Shown piece after piece: positions 15,760-23,792 of a DNA stretch of 30,898 bases (within the stretch, counting starts at the first letter, position 1; each line of letters opens with the position of its first letter). The notes below the pieces were generated by a model. The model saw only the letters and a program-made list of their open reading frames with translations. It had not been told where the DNA came from and searched no databases. The position numbers and the translations under genes were made by a program. The stretch spans positions 1-30,898 of the forward strand of contig JAFGOB010000020.1 in NCBI GenBank assembly GCA_016926695.1. The letters are read 5' to 3'. Source of the stretch: Dehalococcoidales bacterium. Its GTDB lineage: Bacteria; Chloroflexota; Dehalococcoidia; Dehalococcoidales; UBA3254.

Positions 15760-17379
15760 ATAAAAAAGAAGATCACGGTCGGACTGTTGGCTTTCTTGCT
15801 TTTATCGATGCTGGCTGCCTGTTCTCCGGAGAGTAACACGCCCGCGTCCCCGGGACCTATTTCAACCCCTGATCCCGCGCCGGGACCGAGGGGGAGTATC
15901 ATGGCCGACAGGGTTCCTGATGTCATCGCGGCCTATGGTGAGAATGCCGGGATCGATCTTTCCTTTACAAACCAGGCTGCCAAATCAGGCAAGATTAGAC
16001 CCTACCCTCCGGTAATCAAGATAATCGAGCTGCCCGACGAAATACCACCCGCCGAGACCGTTCAAGCCTTTCCGGCGGGGAATGGCGAGCTTGAGCTGCA
16101 ACCGGGGGAATCGGCCTCTTACACCATCAACTGGGACCAGAAGAACAGCAGCGGCGAGCAGGTACCGCCTGGCTGGTATAGCCTTGAAGTGACATTATCC
16201 ACCAGCCGCGGGTCACCTGTCAGAGTCCTGGTGCTGCCGCCGGAAGGCGTAATGGAAAAGACCTTCGAGGTCAACCAGTCAAGGACAGTGAACGGCATCA
16301 CAATAACCCTGGAGAGGGTGGAGCTGACTGCCAGCGGGATGAAGGTTTATGCCTTTAATACGCCTCCTGACTATGACCTACCGCAGGGCCCGGACCTGGC
16401 GCCGCCCCATTTTATGGCGCTCCATGCTGACGCCGAATACTCAATAGACGGCGGCGCTGCGAAACGGACCTTCAGCTCGGGAATACGCTTTCTTGAAGAC
16501 GGCATGCAGCATACATGGGACCAGTACCTTGATCCGGTACCACGAAATGCCCGCAATTTAACGTTCAGAATAACCAGACTGGGAGATTATGAAGGCCCCT
16601 GGGAGTTTGAGATACCGCTGAACGATGGACCTCCGTTCAGCATAAAAATATCTGCCGAACCCGCTCATCTACCAGGGGAACGGATTATGTTCGGCATAGG
16701 CATTACCAACTCATCTTCAGGCACAATTACTATCGATCCTTTTCCACCGGCCATGTGGATAAAACCATCAGGCGGGGATGAAGCCGTATATTCATCTCCG
16801 GCGGGTACGCGTACCTTCGATATAGGGACTGACCCTGGCTTTTTCCCCGGCAAAGATACCTGGGACCAGAAGGACAACAGCGGGCAGCAGGTAGCTCCGG
16901 GCCGGTATAAGATCGGCTATGAATATATCAATATCGAGCAAAGTACAGGTTCAAGCTACACGGCCTCTCCAACAGCCATTTTCCGGATAATTAACCCCGC
17001 CAGCGCCATCAACAAAGACCTGGATGTGGATCAGTCCGTGACGGCGACAGGCATTACCGTCACTCTGCAACGCATCGAGATGAACGCGGTGGAAACAAAG
17101 CTGTACATGTTCACAACGCCGCCGGAATATTCTTTAACTACAGATCATCCTCCATACCAGATGGAATCTCTCATGACCGGATCCACGGCGGAATATAGCC
17201 TGGATGGGGGGGCCGTTAAGCAGGTGAAATCAGGCGGAGGAAAAGCCGGCGATGAAGGTATAACTCTTACCTGGGATGGAATTGAACCGGTCCCTGTCGG
17301 CGCACATGAACTCGCTTTTACTATAACCAGGCTGGGTGACCGGGAAGGGCGATGGAAGTTTGTGACACAACTTAATTGA
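15760..17379 (+). CDS. lipoprotein with duplicated BsuPI-like modules, apparent ATA start
   Basis: The protein is exported and lipid-anchored: KKK, a hydrophobic stretch and the lipobox LAAC with C21, then a Pro/Ser/Thr-rich linker. Two copies of a two-part unit follow. The first part resembles intracellular proteinase inhibitor (BsuPI)-type beta domains and has the signatures NWDQKNSSGEQVPPGWYSLE and DTWDQKDNSGQQVAPGRYKI. The second starts FEVNQSRTVNGITITLERVE and LDVDQSVTATGITVTLQRIE, resembling DUF4179/DUF5643-type beta domains. No ATG fits. A perfect GGAGGT (15748-15753) lies six bases before ATA at 15760, directly followed by the three Lys codons. TTG at 15787 would lack both the ribosome-binding site and the positive charges. 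The length is 539 residues from ATA. The function is unknown. Confidence 0.82.
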   Translation: MKKKITVGLLAFLLLSMLAACSPESNTPASPGPISTPDPAPGPRGSIMADRVPDVIAAYGENAGIDLSFTNQAAKSGKIRPYPPVIKIIELPDEIPPAETVQAFPAGNGELELQPGESASYTINWDQKNSSGEQVPPGWYSLEVTLSTSRGSPVRVLVLPPEGVMEKTFEVNQSRTVNGITITLERVELTASGMKVYAFNTPPDYDLPQGPDLAPPHFMALHADAEYSIDGGAAKRTFSSGIRFLEDGMQHTWDQYLDPVPRNARNLTFRITRLGDYEGPWEFEIPLNDGPPFSIKISAEPAHLPGERIMFGIGITNSSSGTITIDPFPPAMWIKPSGGDEAVYSSPAGTRTFDIGTDPGFFPGKDTWDQKDNSGQQVAPGRYKIGYEYINIEQSTGSSYTASPTAIFRIINPASAINKDLDVDQSVTATGITVTLQRIEMNAVETKLYMFTTPPEYSLTTDHPPYQMESLMTGSTAEYSLDGGAVKQVKSGGGKAGDEGITLTWDGIEPVPVGAHELAFTITRLGDREGRWKFVTQLN

Positions 17380-17580
17380 AATTATGGCGTTATACAGGTG
17401 AGGGGTTTTTTATTATATATATATATCGACACTATTTATTGCATTATTAATGGATTGGCTCAGCCCAGGTCGCCGTCAAGCTGTGCAAGGCAATGAAGGA
17501 GCAAAGGTGCTCGCTTGCGGCTCAACCAGGCTTCGCCATCCGCGAAATATTATGACGTTTTACATAAATGGGGAGAAGCT

Positions 17581-19089
17581 ATGAAGGGAAGTCAGAGCCG
17601 GCGCAGGTTTCTGGCGCTGATTATCATAGCGGCGGTTATCGCCGCCTCAGTTGGTATTGCTCTCGGCTTCCGTGACAAACCCGGAAGTATTACCGTCCAC
17701 GCCATCAGCGACGGCTCCGGTGGAGCTATCATCACCTGGCAAAAAGAAAAGGGAATCTACGTTCAGCATATCGATGCTTCCGGCAATATTCTCTGGCAAG
17801 ACGGCGGTATGCAGGTAAGCGAAGCCGGGACCAAACTGTACCCCTACGCTCCGTCACGAACATCATTCACTCTTATAACCGACGGGGCCGGCGGCGCGAT
17901 TATTACCTGGGATGAAAAATACAAGATGCCGACCGATCGAAATGACCCCGCCTTTTTCAATCCCGTTCCCTTCCATTCCCGGCGAATAAGTCCGACCGGT
18001 GAATTTCTCTGGAATGAAACTGACATCGCAACCGGCAGTGCCGGGCTATACGGCGGTAATTTCCCGGTTGTTGTAGCCGACGGCACCGGAGGGGCTATCT
18101 TCGCCTGGAACGCCTATACCACCGCTCACCGGGCATTGCATAATGATTTTCTTCGCCTCCAGAAGCTGGCACCCGATAGGACCCGGCTGTGGGGGGACCA
18201 GGGTATACTACTGGTTAAATCTTCTCCTTACCGGCCCGTAACCGAAGAGGAAAAGGCCGCCGGGACCAAAGGGACAATTATCCGCTCCTATCCCACATAT
18301 GCCGGAGAGCATGACATCGTCAGCGACGGCGACGGAGGAATATTCGTGATCTGGGAGGAAGAAGGCGAGCATGGCTCAAACCAGGTTCACGCTCAACGAT
18401 TGAACAGCGACGGCACTACCGCCTGGAACGAGAGTGTCATAGCCGGATATACGGGCTATCAATATAACTCTCTGCACAGCGACAGTTCCGGAGGGGCTAT
18501 TCTGACAATTACCGGCAGCGATGTTGAAGCAGCCTATCAACAGCATATCGGCAACGACGGTGTTCTGCTGGAAAAGAAAGTCTATTTACCTGATACAATA
18601 AGCGACGGATCCGGCGGAAGCTACCGTGTCCGCGTCGCCACAGACTCTCCCTCCGGACCGCCCGACCAGAGAAGCATGATTCTTTGTGTCCAGAGAATCA
18701 ATCCCACACTGAGTGTTTTCCGTCCAGAAAAACAGGTAATCGCCACCGAACAGGGGTATCAACTAGGGAACCTTGAATACGCTGCCGATGGCACCAGAGG
18801 CATCATCCTGCTCTGGCAATTCCAGAAAGAGTATGTCGCTTATGGCGGCATATTTGCCCAGAGACTGGATACCGAAGGTAACATTCTCTGGGGCGAGAAG
18901 GGGATTGCCGTATTCAACCAACCCGCTAAGTACCAGGCCAATAGCACTATCATCAGCGATGGATCAGGGGGCGCTATTGTTATTGCTGCGGCCGGTAATA
19001 ATGCCCTGGGCGGCGATATGGTCTATGCCCAGTACCTGGATGCCGAGGGGAACCGCCTCTGGGGCGACGGCATAAGGATAGACCGGTAA
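17581..19089 (+). CDS. membrane-anchored eight-repeat propeller-like protein
   Basis: The 502-residue protein starts with a basic segment (KGSQSRRRF) and one hydrophobic helix (LALIIIAAVIAASVGIALGF). It is therefore a signal-anchored or secreted envelope protein. The rest consists of eight repeats of about 45-80 residues. Each opens with a DGxGGAIIxW-like strand (SDGSGGAIITW, TDGAGGAIITW, ADGTGGAIFAW, SDGDGGIFVIW and so on) and closes with a QRIDxxGxxLW-like strand. This pattern suggests an eight-bladed beta-propeller. Repeats 5 and 6 are the most degenerate. ATG at 17581 has GGGAGAA upstream. A longer frame from TTG at 17515 lacks a ribosome-binding site. It is ten bases from the next gene. 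I do not recognise a specific family. Confidence 0.82.
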   Translation: MKGSQSRRRFLALIIIAAVIAASVGIALGFRDKPGSITVHAISDGSGGAIITWQKEKGIYVQHIDASGNILWQDGGMQVSEAGTKLYPYAPSRTSFTLITDGAGGAIITWDEKYKMPTDRNDPAFFNPVPFHSRRISPTGEFLWNETDIATGSAGLYGGNFPVVVADGTGGAIFAWNAYTTAHRALHNDFLRLQKLAPDRTRLWGDQGILLVKSSPYRPVTEEEKAAGTKGTIIRSYPTYAGEHDIVSDGDGGIFVIWEEEGEHGSNQVHAQRLNSDGTTAWNESVIAGYTGYQYNSLHSDSSGGAILTITGSDVEAAYQQHIGNDGVLLEKKVYLPDTISDGSGGSYRVRVATDSPSGPPDQRSMILCVQRINPTLSVFRPEKQVIATEQGYQLGNLEYAADGTRGIILLWQFQKEYVAYGGIFAQRLDTEGNILWGEKGIAVFNQPAKYQANSTIISDGSGGAIVIAAAGNNALGGDMVYAQYLDAEGNRLWGDGIRIDR

Positions 19090-19099
19090 AGGAGCGGAG

Positions 19100-19582
19100 A
19101 TGAACGGGTTAAAAAAATCAATCATGCTTTATGACGCCGGGGGACTGATCATATTTATCATGCTCTTCGGAATCCCTTTCGGCAGCATCTTTGACTATCT
19201 CTGGAACCTGCTGATGTTTTCCGTCGCCCTGCCCTTTCTTCCCGTTGCCAACAAAATCCAGCTCGGCAAAGGGAGAAGGTTGATATACATCCTGTTTATT
19301 ACAATACTGGGTATAATCATCGACTGGGCGTATTTCGAACTGACCTGGGATACCCATTTCGGCAAGAGTGGACTCTGGATAGCGGCGATGCCGCAGGCGC
19401 TGCAATTGGTCTGGATGCTGCTGCCCATAGTCATGCTCTGGCTGGTAAATTTCGCCCTGTCATACACGTATTTGAAGATCGATCGGAAGCCGGCAGCGAT
19501 ATTGGGCGGTGTCATGGCTTTATTCACCGCTCCCTGGCTTTTACCCACAGTCCCTTATTTAATGGGGTGGGTGGTTCAATAG
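19100..19582 (+). CDS. small polytopic membrane protein, unknown function
   Basis: This 160-residue protein has about five hydrophobic segments: near residues 13-28, 33-50, 61-78, 92-122 and 131-156. The N-terminus (MNGLKKS) is positively charged. GGAGCGGAG directly precedes the ATG. It begins ten bases after the propeller-like gene, so the two are almost certainly co-transcribed. I cannot assign it to a family. Its neighbours suggest a role in the envelope, perhaps helping locate or export the propeller protein. Confidence 0.78.
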   Translation: MNGLKKSIMLYDAGGLIIFIMLFGIPFGSIFDYLWNLLMFSVALPFLPVANKIQLGKGRRLIYILFITILGIIIDWAYFELTWDTHFGKSGLWIAAMPQALQLVWMLLPIVMLWLVNFALSYTYLKIDRKPAAILGGVMALFTAPWLLPTVPYLMGWVVQ

Positions 19583-19669
19583 TATGTGGAATCAATTGTG
19601 AATAAGCTGATAGTGGAGGGCGGGCGGACGGCGGCTCAGGTAACTCATGGACGTCAACTCTCTGTCAGA

Positions 19670-19688
19670 CGGAAGAGCCTCTCTTCCG
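19670..19688. repeat. short perfect hairpin after the membrane-protein gene
   Basis: CGGAAGAG (19670-19677) and CTCTTCCG (19681-19688) pair perfectly around CCT. No T-run follows, so it is not a classical terminator. It may protect the 3' end of the envelope-cassette transcript. Confidence 0.45.
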
Positions 19689-19744
19689 CACCGGAACAGG
19701 CCAAAAGATGAGGCACTCCCCAATAAGACCGTCAGTCCCCCCTT

Positions 19745-19773
19745 TTGAAAGCTTGCAGACCAGATGCTACAAT
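19745..19773 (+). promoter_or_regulatory. sigma-70-type promoter of the Lrp/aminotransferase operon
   Basis: TTGAAA (19745-19750) and TACAAT (19768-19773) are separated by exactly 17 bases, and TGC precedes the -10. This is the best promoter in the window. Transcription should start near 19780. Confidence 0.7.
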
Positions 19774-19804
19774 ATGATTATCTGTTTATGTGAAAAATAA
19801 AACC

Positions 19805-19849
19805 GGCTGTATTGTCGTAAACAGCCTTAGAAACGGTGCCAGGTGGCAC
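19805..19849 (+). promoter_or_regulatory. leader hairpins / possible operator before the Lrp gene
   Basis: GGCTGT (19805-19810) pairs with ACAGCC (19821-19826). The palindrome GTGCCA-GG-TGGCAC (19836-19849) ends just before the AAGGAGAG ribosome-binding site. The palindrome could be a binding site for autoregulation by the Lrp protein or a hairpin limiting translation. Confidence 0.4.
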
Positions 19850-19865
19850 AAAAAGGAGAGCCAGG

Positions 19866-20348
19866 ATGTTATCCGAGATCCTGAAAATACTGGAAAAAGA
19901 CTGCCGTGCCAGCACCCGGCAAATAGCGGCCGCTACCGGCGGCGATGAAAAAGAAGTGGAGGATACAATCCGGCAGGCTGAACAGGACCACGTTATTCTC
20001 AAGTACAAGGCTATCGTCAACTGGGACAAGGTGGAAAACGACCACGTTTTCGCCTTGATAGAGGTCAAGATCGCACCGCAAAGGAACGTAGGCTTCGACT
20101 CCATAGCCGAGCGCATCTACCGTTTTCCCCAGGCACATACGGTTTACCTTCTTTCAGGCACTTTCGACCTGCTGGTGATAGTCACCGGAAAGACCATTCA
20201 CGAGGTAGCCAATTTCGTATCGCAGAAACTGGCACCTATCGAAGGTGTTCAAAGTACTGTAACCCATTTCATGCTTAAAAAGTACAAGGAGGACGGTGAA
20301 ATCCTGAGCGTTAGAGAGGAGTTTAAACGCCAGCCCCTCTTACCTTAG
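19866..20348 (+). CDS. Lrp/AsnC family transcriptional regulator
   Basis: Lrp/AsnC proteins are amino-acid-responsive DNA-binding regulators that form dimers to octamers. The first 55 residues form a winged helix-turn-helix (LEKDCRASTRQIAAATGGDE...). The rest is the RAM/ligand-binding alpha-beta domain with IEVKIAPQRNVGFDSIAERI and LLSGTFDLLVIVTG. The length of 160 residues is normal. ATG at 19866 has GGAGAG about eight bases upstream; an upstream GTG frame at 19836 runs through the palindrome and is unlikely. An aminotransferase follows 37 bases later, and this regulator probably controls that operon in response to an amino acid. Confidence 0.92.
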   Translation: MLSEILKILEKDCRASTRQIAAATGGDEKEVEDTIRQAEQDHVILKYKAIVNWDKVENDHVFALIEVKIAPQRNVGFDSIAERIYRFPQAHTVYLLSGTFDLLVIVTGKTIHEVANFVSQKLAPIEGVQSTVTHFMLKKYKEDGEILSVREEFKRQPLLP

Positions 20349-20385
20349 AAAAGATTAAAAACAAAGCGGAATACTGGAGAGTCCA

Positions 20386-21570
20386 ATGACCATCATCAAA
20401 AAAAATTGCACATCATATACTTCCACCTGCGTCAATGAGCTGGCCCCGTCGGGAATCCGCAAGTTCTTCGACCTGGTAGCACGTATGGAGGGCGCTATCT
20501 CTCTCGGTGTGGGCGAACCGGACTATACCACGCCCTGGCATATCCGGGAAGCGGCTATCTATTCTCTGGAAAAGGGTTATACGATGTATACTTCCAACTC
20601 CGGAATGCCTGAGCTAAGGGAAGGCATTGCCGCCTACCTGGCTGCCCACTACCAGGTAAAATACGATCCGGAAGGGGAGTTGCTGATAACTACGGGCGTA
20701 AGCGAAGCCCTGGACCTGGCCATGAGAGCTATTATCGATCCGGGCGATGAAGTGATAATAGCCGATCCCTGCTACGTCTCTTATGCCCCCTGCATTTTCC
20801 TGGCCGGAGGCAGGCCCGTCAGGGTACCCATCCGAGCAGAGGATAACTTTGAAATGAGGGCGGAGGACATCGTGCCCTTCATTAACGGAAAGACCAAGGC
20901 CATTCTTCTGGGTTATCCGGCCAATCCCACCGGGGCCATGATATCCAGGGAAAAAGCCATCAGGATTGCCGAGCTCGCCCGGAGCCGCAACCTGCTGGTT
21001 ATTTCCGATGAAATTTACGCCAGGCTGGTCTACGGCGTTGAAGAAATCTGTTTCGCCGCCCTGCCCGGAATGCGTGAGACCACGCTCCTGCTGGGCGGTT
21101 TTTCCAAGGCTTACGCCATGACGGGATGGAGGCTGGGCTACGCTGCCGGCAACCAGGAAATTATCGCCGCGATGACCAAGATCCACCAGTATACCATGCT
21201 CTGTGCCCCCATCATGGCGCAGAAAGCCGCCATTGAGGCGCTCAAGTTCGGTGAGCCGGACATTCGGGAAATGGTTGAGGACTATAACCGCCGCAGGCTT
21301 GTAATGGTCAAGGGATTCAACGAGATCGGCCTATCCTGTTTCGAGCCTAAAGGCGCTTTTTATGCCTTCCCCTGTATCAATAAGACGGGCATGAAATCCG
21401 AGGTATTTTCTGAAAACCTGCTGAAAGAAGAGAAGGTAGTGGTGGTCCCGGGTACCGCCTTCGGCGAGTGCGGGGAAGGTTATATCCGCTGCTGCTATGC
21501 CACCGCCCTGACCCAGATTGAAGAAGCGCTGGACAGGATAAAACATTTCATGGATAAACATGCCGGATAA
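20386..21570 (+). CDS. class I/II PLP-dependent aminotransferase
   Basis: This 394-residue fold-type I enzyme resembles the aspartate/aromatic aminotransferase group. It has the SLGVGEPDYTTPWHI substrate-binding start, TTGVSEALDLAMRA, YPANPTGAM, ISDEIYARLVY and the PLP lysine K241 in GGFSKAYAMTGWRLGY. The C-terminal VVVPGTAFGECGEGYIRCCYA contains the conserved carboxylate-binding Arg. It acts in the cytoplasm on an amino acid and a 2-oxoacid; the exact pair is undetermined. It is co-transcribed with the Lrp-type regulator directly upstream, a common pairing in anaerobes. Confidence 0.93.
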   Translation: MTIIKKNCTSYTSTCVNELAPSGIRKFFDLVARMEGAISLGVGEPDYTTPWHIREAAIYSLEKGYTMYTSNSGMPELREGIAAYLAAHYQVKYDPEGELLITTGVSEALDLAMRAIIDPGDEVIIADPCYVSYAPCIFLAGGRPVRVPIRAEDNFEMRAEDIVPFINGKTKAILLGYPANPTGAMISREKAIRIAELARSRNLLVISDEIYARLVYGVEEICFAALPGMRETTLLLGGFSKAYAMTGWRLGYAAGNQEIIAAMTKIHQYTMLCAPIMAQKAAIEALKFGEPDIREMVEDYNRRRLVMVKGFNEIGLSCFEPKGAFYAFPCINKTGMKSEVFSENLLKEEKVVVVPGTAFGECGEGYIRCCYATALTQIEEALDRIKHFMDKHAG

Positions 21571-21692
21571 AACCAGAACCGGTCATCTAACATACCAATA
21601 CAAACGCAAGCATAATTGAAGCAAACAGAATGGAAATTGTCATGTCCAGGTCATAAGACCGTAAGAAAATAAACACAAGCGGAGGAAGAAGG

Positions 21693-22340
21693 ATGTTGAT
21701 AAAATATCTGGCCCACTCTTCATTCCTGATCACGTCCCGGGATGGCGTAAAAATCATCACGGATCCCTATAACGCGGGAGACGGCCTGAACTACAACCCG
21801 GTCAATGAGTCCGCTGATATCGTCACTATCAGTCATGGGCATGGCGACCACAATAATGCGCGCGCGGTCAAAGGCAGCCCGCAGGTTTTAACGCAGGCCG
21901 GAACACAGACCGTCAAGGACATCACATTCAAAGCGGTCAAGGTCTTCCATGATGAAGCCGGAGGTAAGAAGCGGGGCGCCAACCTGCTTTTTCGCTTTAT
22001 GGTTGACAACCTGGCGCTCTGCCACATGGGCGACCTGGGACATACCCTAGACCCGGCGCAGTTGTCCGAGCTGGGTAAGGTGGATGTAATATTCATTCCG
22101 GTGGGCGGTTTTTTCACAATCGATTCCGTTGAAGCCGCGGCGGTAATCACTTCGCTCCGGCCCCGGGTCGTTTTCCCGATGCATTACAAGACGGCCAGAT
22201 CCGAATATCCTATCGCGGGAGTAGATGAATTCCTGAAAGGTAAAAAAAATGTCCGCAGGCTAGACTCCAGTGAAATCGAGTTAAGCAGGGCGGCTTTACC
22301 CGAAAAAATGGAGATAATAGTACCGGTACCGGCCAATTAG
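21693..22340 (+). CDS. UPF0173 metallo-beta-lactamase-fold hydrolase
   Basis: This 215-residue protein matches the UPF0173 family of metal-dependent hydrolases. The start MLIKYLAHSSFLI and the metal-binding SHGHGDH box (H48, H50, D52, H53) are clear. Further metal ligands are likely in VFHDEAGGKK, MGDLGHT and FPMHYKT. The ribosome-binding site is GGAGGAAG before the ATG. The physiological substrate of the family is unknown. It lies downstream of the aminotransferase with a 122-base gap and may have its own promoter. Confidence 0.9.
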   Translation: MLIKYLAHSSFLITSRDGVKIITDPYNAGDGLNYNPVNESADIVTISHGHGDHNNARAVKGSPQVLTQAGTQTVKDITFKAVKVFHDEAGGKKRGANLLFRFMVDNLALCHMGDLGHTLDPAQLSELGKVDVIFIPVGGFFTIDSVEAAAVITSLRPRVVFPMHYKTARSEYPIAGVDEFLKGKKNVRRLDSSEIELSRAALPEKMEIIVPVPAN

Positions 22341-22475
22341 TACCTTTTGTGCGAAAATTGACGGCACTTCGGTCTGTTTGCTATTTCTAAATAATCAAAA
22401 TTGTAGTAATATAGTAAAGGCCCGCTTTTACAGGAACAAGGGTTATACGTCTAAATCAGGAGGATATCAACCAGG

Positions 22476-22571
22476 ATGGGCAGTACACTCAAATGGCGCC
22501 GCAAGAAAATGAGTAAAAAACACCATAAAAGAGTGCTCAAGATGACACGTGTCCAGAGAAGACGCAAATAA
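22476..22571 (+). CDS. bS22/AURKAIP1-COX24-like small ribosomal peptide (31 aa)
   Basis: This short frame encodes 31 residues, starting MGSTLKWRRKKMSKK and continuing with HHKRVLKMTRVQRRRK. Eighteen of the 31 residues are Lys, Arg or His. The pattern KWRRKKMxKKxHKRxLKxTRxQRRxK is that of the bacterial AURKAIP1/COX24 domain, the same motif as mycobacterial small-subunit protein bS22 and mitochondrial mS38. AGGAGG (22458-22463) lies upstream with a 12-base spacer, longer than usual. An independent transcript ending at the hairpin 22772-22797 is likely. The role is inferred to be a small-subunit ribosomal protein at the decoding-side RNA. Confidence 0.85.
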   Translation: MGSTLKWRRKKMSKKHHKRVLKMTRVQRRRK

Positions 22572-22771
22572 TCTCTGGAAATAAGGCTATATTCGCCGGT
22601 ATTGTTAAAGGTATACTTCGTCGTTATCACTGAGCGGACCGGCCTGTAAAATCGAATCGGGTATGAGTCTTGCGGTCGCTTCGGCGGGTAAAGCTGCCGG
22701 CATCTGTATGGATAGAATTTTATATAAGGGTTGTTGCCATTTCCCTTTTCCGGCAGCGCCGGGTATACTCG

Positions 22772-22797
22772 AAGGCCTCGCTTCAAAACGAGGCCTT
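22772..22797. terminator. bidirectional terminator between convergent genes
   Basis: AAGGCCTCG (22772-22780) and CGAGGCCTT (22789-22797) form a perfect 9-bp stem with an eight-base loop. It sits between the plus-strand bS22-like gene and the minus-strand E1 beta stop at 22809. T-runs are short on both sides. Confidence 0.65.
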
Positions 22798-22808
22798 ATT
22801 CCTGTCTT

Positions 22809-23765
22809 TCAGCCGGAGAGCGCGTTATTGACCGCGGCTATTATCTTACCTTTATCGGGCAGTACGAATTTCTCCATGGGCGGACTGAAAGGAATGGGAA
22901 CTTCGAGGCCGCACACCCTGGCCGGAGGGGCCTTCAGCCTTTTAAAGACCTCTTTTTCTGCGGCGACCAGAGCGATGATCTCGGCTGCCGCTCCGCAGGT
23001 CTGGCAGGCCTCATCCACCACTACCAGCCTGCCGGTTTTCAATACCGAAGAGATAATGGTATCCTTATCCAGCGGAACCAGCGTCCTGGGATCGATTACC
23101 TCCACCGAGATACCCGTCTTTTCCAGTTCCTCAGCCGCCTCCAGCGCATCGTAGACCATCTTGGCTAGCGCCACCAACGTCACATCCGTTCCTTCCCTTC
23201 TGATGCTTGCACAGCCGAAGGGTATACTGTATTCCTCTTCGGGTACCTCCCCTTTTATACCTCCCAGCAGTAAATGCTCGAAGGACACCACAGGATTATT
23301 GTCACTGAAAGCCGTCCTAAACAGTCCCTTGATGTCGTAGGGTGTGGTGGGCAAAAGGATTTTCAGTCCGGGATTATTCATATAGAGAGAGTAAGGGCTG
23401 ACCGAATGCTCGGCAGCGGCGGAACCCCCGGCCCCGACGGTCATACGGTACATGATGGGGAATTTGGCCTGTCCTCCGAACATGTAGGTTATCTTCGCGG
23501 CGTGATTGAACATCTGGTCCATGGCCACAAATCCGAAAGTGGCCATCCTAATATTGGCGATGGTCCTGAATCCCGACCCGGCCAGACCGATAGCCGCCCC
23601 CACGAAACCCGATTCACAGATAGGCGTTCCCCTGACCCTGGACTCGCCGAACTCTTTCTGGAGCTCCAGTGGTATGTCCGTCGACAAATGCACCGTCCTG
23701 GGATTCCTGCGAAATTCCTCCTGGATGGCTTCCAGGGAAGCCTGATCACAGGTTATTACTCTCAT
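22809..23765 (-). CDS. 2-oxoacid/acetoin dehydrogenase E1 component, beta subunit
   Basis: This is the beta half of the thiamine-diphosphate-dependent E1 (318 residues), as in pyruvate, branched-chain 2-oxoacid or acetoin dehydrogenases. The transketolase pyrimidine-binding domain is followed by the C-terminal transketolase domain. Recognisable segments are GTPICESGFVGAAIGLA, FPIMYRMTVGAGG, HSVSPYSLYMNNPGLKIL, DPRTLVPLD and VVDEACQTCG. The ATG has GGAGAG six bases upstream. The alpha subunit ends 27 bases upstream, forming an obvious two-gene unit. No E2 (lipoyl) or E3 gene follows, so the partner complex must be elsewhere or the pair acts alone. Which 2-oxoacid it uses is not determinable. 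Confidence 0.92.
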   Translation of the reverse strand: MRVITCDQASLEAIQEEFRRNPRTVHLSTDIPLELQKEFGESRVRGTPICESGFVGAAIGLAGSGFRTIANIRMATFGFVAMDQMFNHAAKITYMFGGQAKFPIMYRMTVGAGGSAAAEHSVSPYSLYMNNPGLKILLPTTPYDIKGLFRTAFSDNNPVVSFEHLLLGGIKGEVPEEEYSIPFGCASIRREGTDVTLVALAKMVYDALEAAEELEKTGISVEVIDPRTLVPLDKDTIISSVLKTGRLVVVDEACQTCGAAAEIIALVAAEKEVFKRLKAPPARVCGLEVPIPFSPPMEKFVLPDKGKIIAAVNNALSG

Positions 23766-23792
23766 AAAATCTCTCCAACAGCGAAAATAGGA

